Source of the DNA: Clusia tigrina
Taxonomy: Eukaryota; Arthropoda; Insecta; Diptera; Clusiidae
Reading direction: 5' to 3'
DNA: 64,000 nt
Assembly: GCA_920105625.2 (NCBI GenBank)
Contig: OV050032.1
Location: forward strand, 202,472,258-202,536,257
Shown here: piece by piece, positions 20,996 to 33,599 of the stretch
Position numbering within the stretch: position 1 is the first letter of the stretch
Layout of the letters: each line of letters begins with the position of its first letter
The notes under the pieces: model-generated
Database searches by the model: none
The model's input: the letters and a program-made list of their open reading frames with translations, nothing else
What the model was told of the DNA's origin: nothing
Position numbers and translations under genes: made by a program

Positions 20996-22689
20996 AGTAT
21001 CGAGAGAGGCGAACAAATATTTGGCCCCCCCGGGAAGAACTAAGGAAGGAACGATTGATATGCTGTATTGAAAACCCTCCTTAACGCCTTCGCTTAAACC
21101 TCAAATTCATCCGCCACATCAAAAACTTACCAGGAATCACTTCAAAATCCTCTGACATACGTCAGGCAGAGCAGGAGCAGTGGCAGCAAACGGATGAATC
21201 GAAAAAATTGCAACACTTTAAGTGTTCACTTTCGTTGAACAGCAAAAATTTATTCAGGTATGAAATGTTGCTTCAGCATCTGATTGCTGGCTTTATATCG
21301 AAGCTGCTCGTAAAGATTGCTGCCATGGAACAACACAAATTCTGCGCAAGCAAACAAGCGAGCGTAGAATTTAATTTCGTGTATGGAAAGGCTTTCAAAA
21401 ATGCATGTTGCAAGTGTACACAAACAACAGAAAAGAAAGCGAATCCAACAACAACACCGCCAGTCAGAGTAGCTGCAGCAACAACCTCAGCTGGAATTGC
21501 TCAAAATGCTGAACTGAAAAATATTCAGAACGATGCGAGCGCATCCTATCAGCAGAAACCTTCAATTTAATAAAACAATAAACAAGTAGGGAATATTTAG
21601 AGGCGGTCGCAACGACTATAACAAATGTACTACACATCAATATTGTATTTTCTATTCACTCACTCCACACTCATTGGAACAGATTAAAGCATGTTAATTA
21701 GATCCTCTTCATTTATAATTTAATTATAATCTCATCAGTATAATTGAACATTTAGTGAGGCCTAGAAATGCTCTGTCCAAGAATATAGGTGCATGTAGGC
21801 GTGCTCTAAGCACACCTGGGTCCACACAAGTGGTTCTCTTAAAAGTGGCATGTGGTGCTGGGAGGTGTCTTGTCCAACAAATCCGAGATATATAAAATTT
21901 CCTTGAAATATTTCTGTGGTTTATAAAATACTCTTCTCACCTAGTGAATCCAGGCGTCTGGGAAGTGGGTGTGGTGATGGGAAGCCCATTAATTTCTTAT
22001 TTAAAAGGATTATCACAACAGCCATAAATTACTCGTATCATAACTAATATAAGAGAAAGAGTCCTTCAACTCAATATTTAGCCAAAATTTTACTTATTTC
22101 GCCATATAAAATGCTGCAAAAATATGTGTTTTGTATTTCATGATATATTGTTTTCAAGTACCAGTATATAGACTTATGGGAAGTGGGCGTGTTAGTGGTT
22201 GTAATTGAACCAAAGGCTACATTGATCCTGTGGCGTTCGAGTCGCATATTCAGGTATAATTTCACCTTATCAAGATTGATTGATTGGTCCTTATAAGGAT
22301 TGAGGACAGACACATAGTCAACGGATTTGGCTGAATATAAATACATTATATATACCTATATAAATACATTATATATACATATATATATCGGTCTACCATA
22401 ACCATGTAATAAATATAGATACCAAAGCCCAAGACTCGCCTAAGGCCGAGAAGAATATGAACAGAACAGAACACTTTAAAAACTGAGACTTTAATTTATG
22501 GGGTCTTTGAGCTGGCCTATCCAGTCCACTTTACCACGACTTCCTATATAAAATAGATCGACAATGGATGAATAGGAGGAGAACAGCCTCAAAATGTGTT
22601 AGCTGTTGAATATAAAGGAAACTGTGGACAAGAACCCAGTTCAGGCATGAGAACATATACAATAAAGTACAGTCACCACCCAACTTACT
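20996..22689. other. Gene-free stretch
   Basis: A 120-codon plus frame at 21208-21570 and a 91-codon minus frame at 22346-22071 have no recognisable domain. 'gggaagtggg(t/c)gtg' words at about 21958 and 22177 resemble each other and may be repeat remnants. (TA)n-rich segments occur at 22340-22390. Confidence 0.4.
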
Positions 22690-23290
22690 CGTTGCTTTAC
22701 TTTCTATAAAGTTGGCAGCACTGGACACAAATTTTCTGTCAATATTGATATATTTATATGACAAAAGTCTCGTACTATTCTAACTGACCGGAGAAAATCA
22801 GACTTGGCAGACTAGTTTTACGACTCACAACTCATAATTCACAGTTGAAGGGACTCGTTACACTGAGGGACTCAATTCGGTGAAAGTGGCGAGTTCGTCT
22901 CTTTAATCTCTATAACGTTGGCAGCACTGGCCACAAATGTTCTGTCAATATTGATATATTCACGGATCTCATTCTATTCTAACCAAGGACAATAATCAGA
23001 CACAGTTGCACAACTCCTTGAAACGACTCGCTAAACTGACTGACTCAATTCGGTGAAAGTAGAGAGTTCGATAGTCTACGTCCCCACCCAAATTACTCGT
23101 CTCTATAATCTCTCTAACGTTGGCAGCACTGGCCACAAATGTTCTGTCAATATTGATATATTCACGGATCTCATTATATTCTAACCAAGGACAATAATCA
23201 GATACAGTTGCACAACTCATTGAAGCGACTCGTTAAATTGACTGACTCAATTCGGTGAAAGTAGAGAGTACATTATTGCTCGTTCTGTGA
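22690..23290. repeat. Three tandem ~200-215-bp units
   Basis: The block beginning 'gttggcagcactgg(c/a)cacaaa' followed by 'tctgtcaatattgatatatt' starts near 22703, 22918 and 23117. It is followed by 'acaataatcaga' and 'actgactcaattcggtgaaag'. Copies 2 and 3 are nearly identical; copy 1 is diverged. Confidence 0.88.
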
Positions 23291-24557
23291 AAGCGACAAT
23301 AGCGAGTTGCAACAAACGGAACGAACGCGACTCCTGTCATGGCAGTGTTTGTAGTGCCCGTGCCTCAGTGGATGGATGAGCAAAGCTGCCGACTAATGAC
23401 TGAAGATGCACGAATAACTCAGTCCCGCTAACAGCAGAGAGAAGAGGAGAGGGGAGGACTTTTATTAGGGATGAATTATGAATTTTCCTAATAATTAAAT
23501 GCCAAACGCCAAATAAATGCTTAAATCAAGCACAGTGATGCGGCAGAATACGCTTAAACGACTCTGTTTGGTAATAAGCAAAAAATGTCTGAAGCGATTA
23601 AATGAATCCACTAAAGTGGAGAGAATAATAAGCACCAAACACAGAAAAAAAACAAAAACAAAAACCAACACACAAAGAAAGGCATAAAACGAAAATAATG
23701 ATAATAATAAAAAATGTGCAAATGGACGGTGGCACCGCATCGCATTGACTTGTCCCTTCCAGCTGGTTCGGGGATGAGCTGGAATATTCACGACTATATT
23801 CAGTTCGTGAAATGCGAAGAAAAAAGTTTAATTGACGGCTCTTGATTCTTCCGGGTGTATTCAATGCTGAGCGTTGGTTTGGATATCAATGACAGAAGGG
23901 GGGCAGTGCTCATTTAGACAATTCCCATTTTCACAATTCGGTGTAAAGAAAGGTGTCAAAGCTGCGCTGAGGAAGGTCCTCAATCACCTCGTATATTTCC
24001 TAGTTACAGCGTTCTTACACCAGTCAAACTGCCTTGAGAATGCAGACTAAATTACATACTGGCAAACGAATAGTAACTTGGCAGCCTGTATGAAGGACAC
24101 ACAACCAGAAACCGGGCCCCTAAAATAACGAGAAACTCAAATTGAAAACACTTTCAATCAAATTTTTCTAAAAATTTACCAACAAAAACTCTTTGGAATA
24201 ATTTGAAGAATTTGCGGATTGGAAATAGAAATGAATCTGAGTGTAATTTGAACCCAAATGGCATGAATATATATATATATATATACAATATACTATATAA
24301 TAAATATTTTATACAATCCAACTCATTGCCAGCCAGTAGCAGCTTTGATTGGATGGCAATCAGATATAGCTACCGGATGATGAGTTCGGCTTTCCCGCTG
24401 AGAACGAGGAAGACATAGTAGAAGGTTTATTTCACGTTAAATCGAATGCTATTAGCCGTGATAATATAAATCTGAAATCATACTCTCAAATATACTTTCC
24501 ACTCTGCTGCATACTTCAAATTTTTCTTTAACCTCTTCCATGTTTCCTGACATTTGA
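23291..24557. other. Gene-free stretch
   Basis: Contains an A-rich segment (23640-23715) and a short (TA)n at about 24268-24290. No feature can be supported. Confidence 0.4.
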
Positions 24558-25262
24558 AAAGTGTCCAATGTCATTCCAATTGCTAACATGTCCACAGTCA
24601 GTTCACCACCAGAATTACGACCTAAAAGTATACTGCCTGTTCTATCGAAGGTGTTTGAGAAATGGGTGAGGGCACAGATTGTTGGATATCTTGACAAACA
24701 TAAACTACTCATTGATTATCAATCTGGCTGCAGAGCTGGCCATAGTGGGTGCTCTGCAATGCCAAAAGTTTTGAAGGACATCATTCGATAGGAGGGAAAT
24801 TGACCATTCTCACTCTGTTGGATGATTTCTCTGAGGCCTTTGACACAGTTGAACACATTATTAAATGGATGTTTTGATTTCTCTGAGGGAGCAATACTGC
24901 CACTATTGTCTCACAACATACGTTCTGGCCTTAGAGAACGTGAGTCGGAGGTGCCACAAGGATCTATACTCGGTCCAGTTTCGTTAAGTATTCTTATCAA
25001 TGACATTGTACATGATTGCTATAATGTATCCATTCACTTATATGCCGATGATGCTCAGATTTAGCTGTCTCGTCCGAGCAGCTTATCAGAAGGTTTAATT
25101 TTTAGCATAACCGACGACCTCCATGCGATCTACTTATGGGCGTGCCATAATTATTTAAAATTGAATACCTTTAAAGCCAAAGCTGTATGTATTCCGCAAT
25201 GTTCACACGTAAAAGATTGTCTCCCACAGTTGGACCTCAGTGGACTTCAAGTGACTCTTGTG
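24558..25262 (+). pseudogene. Decayed non-LTR retrotransposon reverse transcriptase fragment
   Basis: Reads as the palm of a LINE RT spread over more than one frame. The fingers region (RPKSILPVLSKVFEKWV, then DYQSGCRAGHS) is in one frame, which stops at 24789-24791. Motif A (LTLLDDFSEAFDTVEH, near 24805-24855) follows in a shifted frame. Motif B (PQGSILGP, near 24954) and the catalytic YADD (25041-25052) follow in another, which stops at 25062. Homology continues downstream (DLHAIYLWACHNYLKLN) to about 25260. The frameshifts and stops make it dead. It lacks the endonuclease and 5' half. Motif style is that of the Jockey/CR1-like LINE groups, but the clade is uncertain. Confidence 0.88.
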
Positions 25263-26085
25263 GCTTCAAATGATTGTGAGTGATTTCAAATGCTTTCAAA
25301 TGACTTCAGTGACTGCAAGTGACTCCAGTGATAACAAATGACTTCAAATAATTTAAGTGACATCAAGTGACTTCAGTGATTTCGAGCTAGTTTCAAGAAA
25401 GTTGAATGATATGTAATCACTTCGAAAAAATTCACTGACTTCAAGTAACGTTTTTGATATTAAGTTTCTTCAGGTGACTTCAGTGTGTTCAAGTGACTTC
25501 AGAGATTTTAGTTATTTCACTGATTTCAAATCACTTCAGTGACTTCGGTGATTTCAAATGAATTCAGTGCCTGCGGTGATTTCAGTGATTTCAGTGATTT
25601 CAGTCACTTCAAGTGGTTTCAGTGATTTCAAGTGACTCCAGTGATAGCAAATGACTTCAAATAATTTAAGTGACATCAAGTGATTTCAGTGATTTCAAAT
25701 GATTTCAAATGACTTCAGTGACTACAAGTGACTTGAGTGATTTCAAGTGACTCCAGTGATAGCAAATGACTTCAAATAATTTAAGTGACATCAAGTGATT
25801 TTCGTGATTTCAAACTAGTTTCAAGAAAGTTGAATGATATGTAATCACTTCGAATAAATTCACTAACTTCAAGTAACTTTCCTGATATTAGTTTCTTCAG
25901 GTGACTTCAGTGATTTTACGTGACTTCAGAGATTTCAGTTATTTTAGTGATTTCAAATGACTTCAGTGATTTCGGTGATTTCAAGTGAGTTCAGTGACTT
26001 CGGTGATTTCAGTGATTTCAGTGATTTCAAATGATGTCAAGCAATTTGAATGATATGAAAAAACTTCAAATTACTTAAATTAACG
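25235..26085. repeat. 10-bp minisatellite (TGACTTCAAG/TGATTTCAGT)
   Basis: Copies of a roughly 10 bp unit begin directly at the end of the RT remnant. A larger block ('gactccagtgata(a/g)c', then 'aagaaagttgaatgatatg') recurs at about 25320, 25635 and 25757 with variations, showing higher-order amplification. Confidence 0.9.
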
Positions 26086-26134
26086 ACGACTTCATTTTTT
26101 CTTTTTTTTTTTGCTTATTATTCAGTTTTTTGAG

Positions 26135-26235
26135 AGTCTGGATAAGCTGAACATCCATGGGCAAAACAATCAGGTATGGCTCCTATGGGTTCCAGGACGC
26201 GACCGATGGGGCATACTCCCTTGAGGCCCACCAGC
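26135..26235 (+). pseudogene. Possible LINE RNase H-like remnant
   Basis: One frame reads a short segment, QVWLLWVPGRD, resembling the last strand of retrotransposon RNase H domains (WVPGH...). It follows the 10 bp array and the RT remnant in the same orientation. The segment is too short for certainty. Confidence 0.3.
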
Positions 26236-28389
26236 TGTTATTTCGTAGCTTCGAGAAGTGAAAGCTGCTACAAACTACCCTAGCTTGAAGGTGACTTTTA
26301 AGTTATGCATGGGTCTCTGGTGGCAGTAGGGGTTGTGTTTTATAAAATAGGCGTTCAAGTCATACCTTATCAAACACTTGGGCTTGGCCTGGAAAGAAGG
26401 CTGTGGAGTATTTTTTTGTATTCGATAACTTTTTTTATTTCTGAGCCAATTCCATGGGCCTGCTCCGTTGTTGTTCCGTGTTTAGTTCTGAATCCAAAGT
26501 GGTGCCTGGGCAAAATATGTTATATTGCCGTGTGGTTCAATGAGAAGCACTTATTGATCTGTAGGAGTATCTTTGCTAGGTTTCAATATCATAATCATCA
26601 TTTCGGATATTTTTCAAACGCGTGGAAAGCAATTTAATCGCATTATGCCATTCATGATAAGATGCTTGATTGCCTTCTGGGGTAATTCTGCTGTCACTTT
26701 TAACTAACGCCGAACGGCCGTGAAGTTTAAGGCAAAGTTCCGGCTTTAAGACTGCACTCACAACTGACTGCAATCAAAAGAGTTACCATCAACGAACGCC
26801 AGAAGCAAAAGCGAATTAATGTTTTTTTTGGCGCACAAATCAACAATTAAAAATGAATGAAATATCGTACTCTCGCCAGAAAGCCGAACGCGTTGACTGT
26901 GCGTCCTCAGCGGAATGTAACACGAAATGCAAGCAACGCCGCGCGGCACTGATTGCACGCCCAGGGAATAAAGTGCAAAAAGTTTGGAAGTTTCGCAAAT
27001 CACAGCTAAATATTTAAACATACGCCAGAAGGACGCAATTAAAAGGCTCTGATACTACAGAGCGCACGCGATGTTATTAAATGCAGCTGATATTTTAGCC
27101 TGGTTTATTTTTGCACTGCTCTCAGTGTCCAAACATTCCGCCAGCGAATTAATTTTTGATGTGCGCAACAATACACAATGCCCGGCTCCGCGTTACTCCG
27201 AGCTGAGCTGAGCTGCGGCATTCTGCTGCTTGATGCTTGATGCTGCCGCTGCCGCTGTCTGCTTAACGTCAGCACATTGTTTGCTGTTAAAATGGAATTC
27301 AAGGAATCCATTTTCGCATTGTTATAGTTGCGATACAGCTTAACTTGTCTATAATGTGCGATGAGAGCGATGAGTTGGCGCATACTTTAAGCTCAACTTC
27401 CAACACCACCACTTCTACTCTTCCTCACCCACACACACACACGCACACTCACACAGACGCCGCTACACATTTGACTGGGGGAACAACGCGTTGCCTTTTG
27501 CTGTGCGCCCCCCAACTTTCCCGTTGCCATAACTGCGCCGGCAAGTATGCAACGCTTCAGTGTTGCGAGCGGTTAAGCAGCACTTTGATTTATCATACTC
27601 ACACTCGTGTGATGCTCGCATCTATTGTAAAGCGATGAAGTTTTATGAAATTGCATTTCTCTATACGAGTGCCCATATGTATGCGAGTGTGTGTGTGTGT
27701 GAGTGGGCATGTGTGTATGTGTCGTGTACATACCTTTTGGCATATTTTTCGAGGACCCGAGCACTTGAATCCTTTGTAGCCGTACTTGTTGCTGCTTTTT
27801 AGTCGAATTTCAACAACTTTCCTGCAGATTTTATTTTATTTAATTTTTTACTTTTAATTTTTTTTTGAAACTTCGAGTGCAACAGATTATATTTGAGACA
27901 CTGACAGTTGTTTGTCACAGTGCAGCAACTCAGTGTCAACAATGCTCAGTGTTGATACTGGAGGCAACACAATTTCATGCACTGCCGCAGCCAGCTTTAC
28001 GAGAAGTTTTCTGCAGAGCTGTGGACAAATTTTCCAGGTACTGAAAATATCCTCCTGACATACTGAAGAGGCGGTCTACTTTAGGTACGCAAAGAGCCTC
28101 CTGTGAACAGTGAGACTGCTTCCACTGAAATCAGAGCCTACTGTGAGAAGGGCACTACTCCCTCAGACAATACTGTGAACAGTGAGTCACTTCCACTGAG
28201 CTCCAAATTCCAAAATGTGAGTATTGTGGCATAAAAGCCATGGCAACATTCAGTTGAAAGCCTGACTAAAGGCCTTATTCAAATTATTCGTAGAACATTC
28301 GCTATGCCCTGTTGTTGCTCTCTCAATCCCAATTATGCTGTCAGTCATTAATGGTGTTTTCACTTTCGCTCCCATACAGCACTGGTTAT
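26236..28389. other. Gene-free stretch with microsatellites
   Basis: Contains (CA)n near 27430-27455, (TG)n near 27690-27720 and T-rich sequence at 27830-27880. The open frames show no recognised domain. Confidence 0.4.
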
Positions 28390-29110
28390 GTGAGTCTTTA
28401 CCTATGAGAATTAATTATGTGTCTTCAATTATGAGTCTTCAATAATGAGTCTTCAATTCTTAATCTTCAATGATTAATCTTCAATTATTAGTCTTCACGT
28501 TTGAGTCTTCAATTAGTTGTCTTAAATTATGAGTCTTCAATTCTCAGTCTTCAATTATTAGTCTTCAACTTCGGTCTACAATTATGTGTCTTCAACTTTG
28601 AGTCGTTCCTTTAATAGTCTTCCATTATTAGTCTTCAATTATGTGTCTTCAATAATGAGTCTTCAATTCTTAATCTTCAATTATTAGACTTCAACTTTGA
28701 GTCTTCAATTATGTGTCTTCAATAATGAGTCTTCAATTAATAGTCTTCAATTCGTAATCTTAATTTATTAGTCTTCAATTATGAGTCTTCGATTATGAGT
28801 CTTCAATTATTAGGCTTCAATTATGAATCTTCCATTATGTGTCTTCAACTTTGAGTCTCCCTTATTAGTCTTCAATTATAAGTCTTAAATTATTAGTCTT
28901 GAAGTTTGAGTCTTCAATTATGTGTCTTTAATAATGAGTCTTCAATTAATAGTCTTCAATTCTAAATCTTCAATTATTAGACTTCAACTTTGAGTCTTCA
29001 ATGATGTGTCTTCAATAATGAGTCTTCAACTTTGAGTCATTCAAAAATGAGTCTTCCATTATAAATCATCAGTTATGAGTCTTCAATTATGAGCCTTCGA
29101 TTAAGAGTCA
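28390..29110. repeat. 14-bp minisatellite (GAGTCTTCAATTAT)
   Basis: About 50 imperfect copies of 'gagtcttcaattat' with substitutions such as 'tagtcttcaattct' and 'tgtgtcttcaac'. Larger blocks ('aattattagacttcaacttt') recur near 28677 and 28970. Confidence 0.92.
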
Positions 29111-29149
29111 GTACAACTGAACTTGTGGAAATAATGAACGAAACTGTAC

Positions 29150-29450
29150 TGAAAAAGAGGCCATTTTGAATTGAAGAATGTCTTATAGAACAGCTTATAC
29201 CAACACTCTATATACTCCATATACTAGATCCGTAGACGAACGAGTATAAATGGCATTTGCGTGGCTTCATAGAATCAGTCATGGGGTCATTAAAGCGCCA
29301 CTGTGGAAATAATGCAGGAATCTGTGCTCACACAGAGGCCATTTTGCTCACAAAGAGGTCATTTTGTACATACAGAGGCCATTTTCCTCACAAAGAAGCC
29401 ATTTTGAACTGGAGGAAGTCTCATAGAACCGCTCATACCCATACTCCAAC
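29150..29450. repeat. Diverged duplication with 'agaggccattttg' units
   Basis: The segment 29155-29225 ('gaggccattttgaattgaag', then 'tcatac'-like words) is echoed at 29390-29450 ('gaagccattttgaactggag'). Between them are three short tandem copies of '(c)acagaggccattttg/cacaaagaggtcatttt'. Confidence 0.65.
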
Positions 29451-30784
29451 TGTCAATTGAGTCAGCAATGAATCCTGCAGCAATAAACCCTGATGTTGAG
29501 TTATTTGATTGCATTAATCAGCTCCATATCGAAATTGTGAGTGGATTTGTTCAATGGGAGTGGCACTAAAGCAACCATTAAATGAGACGAGTCAGCGAAA
29601 GACATGCAAATACTGATAAATCCTCCAGTTACTACTCGTAAAGTGTTCGCACCGTGCCGCTCTATAAATCTTGGCCAGCCTTGCCAGCGCCATTGCAGCC
29701 TATGCAGTACGGAATGCGATGAATAAATTTCTTGAAGCTGCAAAAGACCAGGGCACGCTTCAAAGACTTCAATCGGCAGCGGTGGCCATTCGATGATGCG
29801 CGGCTGCTGCCGCTCCGAGAACTTCAAAGAGCAATCGAACGAACGAAAGCCGCCGGAATTCTGCGATACATCAAAGCAATTTTGTAAAGGAAGCATGCAA
29901 AGAGCTTTAGGCGGGCGGCAGCTGAAACTGATTGCAGCAAAGAGTTATACAGGGTATGGTGGAAACGACAGCCCCACTACAGCACAACGGCGGCCGGAGC
30001 AAAGCACAACACAGAAAACAGCGATAACGGTGCAACACGGCCATTATGAGTATATCCAGAGCCGTGGCAATTGAAGCGGAGTTCTCCTCCGCACCACATT
30101 TGCGTTTTAGGGCTTTGGATTTCAGCGACTGCCACAAACGCAGGGAGAGTGTGACTACCCCAGCCTATCAATAAAAGGAGCCTCTCCGAGAAACCACAAA
30201 TCACCCGGTGTGACTGCCCATCGCTCCAGAACTACTCCAATTCGACTCTTAAACCAGTGAAGGCGAGAAGTTCAGTTTCCCCGCTCAGTAACAAGTTCGA
30301 CAATCGCAGACAATCTTTCAATGTGTGGAACGAAGGTTAATTGAAGCGGCATTATAGCACTGGGAGTGGTTAATAATGAGGTAGAATACCGCCATATTAC
30401 ACAGAGAACCAGCAGCAAGCAAAGTTGAGTAATGGTGCCACTCCTTTTCAGGGCTCTGCTTGACATCATATTGCAGCATATCTATTGGAAACTTGTGAAC
30501 TCGTTTAGATCGCTGAAATTTAGCAAAGGAAATGCGGACAACATTTAATGTGATGGCATACTTGAGTAAACTTTTTGCCATTTTCATATGCTCAGCAATG
30601 TTTACATGATTATAAAGCATTCGCCAGCAACGAAGTTGTTCAAAACTTACAAAATTACTCTGACTCCCAGTGGGCGGAGAGCACAAATGATGTTCAAGCC
30701 GAACTCTGACTTTGTTCGACAATACTCCAAAGAGTCCTTAAATGAGTCAAGTGACTGGCTGCTGGGGTTTTCATACCAATGCCA
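29451..30784. other. Gene-free stretch
   Basis: Ordinary composition with several chance open frames on both strands (131 codons at 29896-29501 and 134 codons at 30722-30318, both minus). None has a recognisable domain, signal peptide or splice partner. Confidence 0.4.
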
Positions 30785-31740
30785 TCAAATTATCACATTA
30801 TGTATCACATTGTATCACATTGTATGAAAAATTGTGTTGAGGTTGCTAAATAATTGTCACAAGATTGTTAAAGCATTTTCCACAAATTATCAAATATTTT
30901 CTAAAGGATTTTTATAAAATTGTAATATAATTATTGTATGTATTGTTAATATCACATTTATACAAAACAATACAACGATGTGAATTTTATAATTGTACTT
31001 ATTGTAATAATAAAATACAGTGAAATTTACATGCAACTATCACAAGGCGGTCACATAATTGTCACAGAATGACTCGTTATAGAGGCTAAAGGACTTTCCA
31101 CAGATTGTCACATGATTGTCGACTGTAACAATATTCTCATAAAATTGTATCATGATATTGTCATATAACTAATCTAACTAATCTATCATGATATTGTCAC
31201 AACCTTAGATTGTAGTATGTCAGTTAGAATATTATCCCACAACTATTGCAACTCTGTTTATCAAAGATTGTTATGGACTTTCACAAAATTGTCATATAAT
31301 TGTAACATGATGTTGTCATATAAATACAATACATCTACACAACAATATTATCACATGACTACCACAAGTTTCTCATGTGAAAATCAGATAATTGTTGTGG
31401 ACTTTGTCAAAATTATCATTGAATTGTAACACGATGTTGTCTAAATCTCTCATAAGATTGTCATAAGCTTGGCATATATCTGTTAACATAGTGTAAAATG
31501 ACAATCGGAAGATTGTCATATGACTATCAGAAGGTTTTTCATTTGACTATCACATAATTTGATGGCCTTTCACAAAATTGTCATACGATTGTCACACTGC
31601 AGTGTCACGACAATCCAACAATTATCTGAAGACTCTCACAATATTGACGTCTGTTTGTAATAAAATTGTCATTAAGTGCTCGTAGGACTTCCAATTGTCA
31701 GAAGTTGTTGTCATCTGATTGCCATAAAACCAGGCCATCC
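30785..31740. repeat. Degenerate 'attgtcacat' short-period repeat
   Basis: Words 'attgtcacat', 'attgtcacaa' and 'attgtcatat' recur every 10-40 bp over about 950 bp, with 'actttcacaaaattgtcata' repeated near 31277 and 31566. An old, decayed tandem repeat. Confidence 0.7.
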
Positions 31741-33116
31741 ACAAGAGACTTATGAAAACTCATTTTGTCAGTGGCTTTGTGAGCGCTTCCATCCCCCCCC
31801 CCCCCACTGTCCACCGCGCGCCGCACACCACACGCACAGCTTGGAATTTAAAATGCAACTCGGCTTACACAGGTTTATGGCATTTTCAATGCAATTTCTT
31901 TAAGACTTATAAAAACAATTTCATTTTGCTACTTCAACCGAATGAAAGGGAGTAAATATGCACACAACAGAGAAATTTACCCGTGCCAGTGCCAGCATCC
32001 GCTCCCAGCACCCGTTGCCAGAACCCATTCCCGTTCCCGTTGCCGTTCCACGCTTGTTCAAAAATATTTCTTATTTGTATACACGTAAACGCTTGCCGCA
32101 CTACTTAGCTCACCAAGGTAAACTGATTTCCAGCAGTAGCACAAACGAACCCACCCCACCCTACTCGAGCGTTCGCAGTAAGCGGCCCGCAAACAAACGA
32201 ACGCAAATTTGAATTCCTCAAAGAAACGATGTTGCTCATACGCAGCGTGGTGCGCACTTGAAAATCCCAACAAAGCTGGCTTTATAAACAAACTTCAGAG
32301 CAAACTTTTATTTGAGCAGCTTAACGGGGCACAATTGCGGAAGTTAAAAACTAAAACGAGCAGATGTCGATGGTAAGAACCGGAATCAAACAAACTAGCA
32401 AAGAAAAAAACTCAAAACACCAAAAAAAAACTACACACAAACACACACAATTCAAATGAAAATTAAAAAGAAACAAAAAATAGAAGAAGCAAAAAAGGTT
32501 TCGGAGAAGTTTCCAACTGCGAGTAGTAAAAATGATGTAATCGACGTTTAAGCACGACAATGAGACTACAGAATGAACTCTAGCTGCGGCCTTAAACCAG
32601 CGGGGATGAGTGCCAGTATGACGGGGGCAATGTCGCTGACACTGGGCTGTGGCTACGGCACTAGCTCTGGTACTGGCTCTGGCGCTGAATCTTACTCAGA
32701 CTCGGCCTCTAGTGTTGAATCTGACCCCCACTCTGTCTCTGCTGCTGAGGTTCAAGCTGATTCTGCCGCTGATGATGACGTTGATGTTGAAGCTGACTCT
32801 GCCGCTGTGATGGTGACGTTGATGTTGAAGTCTGCCTCTGACTCTGGCATAATTAGACGAATCACTTTTCTGCTTTAAGACAGAGGCTAACAGCCGTCCA
32901 TCTGCTTGTCAAGAGTTAATTAAATACTGGCATTACGCTCAATACGAGCCTCACTGTGTCCGCTGATTGCTGTGTTAATTGATATGCATGCAGAAGTTGC
33001 GGCAATACCGCTCCCAGTCCAAACGAGTACGAGCATATAAACCCAATATCAAATTAATTATGAAGCCATTTGCTTAATGGCGCTAATGGCACACACACAT
33101 GCACAAGCGCACACAG

Positions 33117-33151
<35 letters not shown>

Positions 33152-33599
33152 GACTCACATATAGGAGTATTATGCACACAATCCCAGTGCCCGAAGGTTT
33201 ATGAGATTTATGCGCACACAAATTCGACACTCAATGTTGGTGATATACGGCATAATCGGTGGCGTGCTTGTGTGCACCACTCTGAAGTACTCGTCTGCAA
33301 TCGCATGCAAGCTGCAAGTGAGCACTCCCCGCATAATTGAAACTTATGTGGTCCTCGTGGAACAGAGCAACTGTTGCTGCCTGCGTGCGCTTCCAACAAA
33401 AAAAAAAAAAAAACAGCTCAATTTTTCATGTTGAGGCAACGAATTGTCATCAATAATGTGCGGCAGACTTATTGATAACTTTCGTGTACGAGCGAAGTTC
33501 GGCAAAGTCGCTTTTTACAGCATAATCTACGTGCATGCGCGTATATCAGTGTGTGTGTGCATAATAAATGATGGAAATTAACTTAAATTAAAAATATAA
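31741..33599. other. Gene-free stretch with simple repeats
   Basis: Poly-C at about 31795-31805, A-rich 32400-32490, a (TCTGGC/GCTGAT)-rich segment at about 32640-32850, (CA)n at 33121-33150 and poly-A at about 33400-33413. The low-complexity Ser/Ala-rich plus frame at 32573-32878 comes from the triplet repeats; no gene is supported. Confidence 0.45.

Noticed and set aside
21208..21570. 120-codon plus-strand frame
   Set aside because: Contains a few cysteines and a Thr/Ala-rich tail but no known motif; evidence too weak for a gene.
24822..25064. Active reverse transcriptase
   Set aside because: The YADD motif is intact, but motif A lies in another frame, stops interrupt the ORF, and the endonuclease is missing.
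29501..29896. 131-codon minus-strand frame
   Set aside because: No domain seen and no conserved pattern; likely chance.
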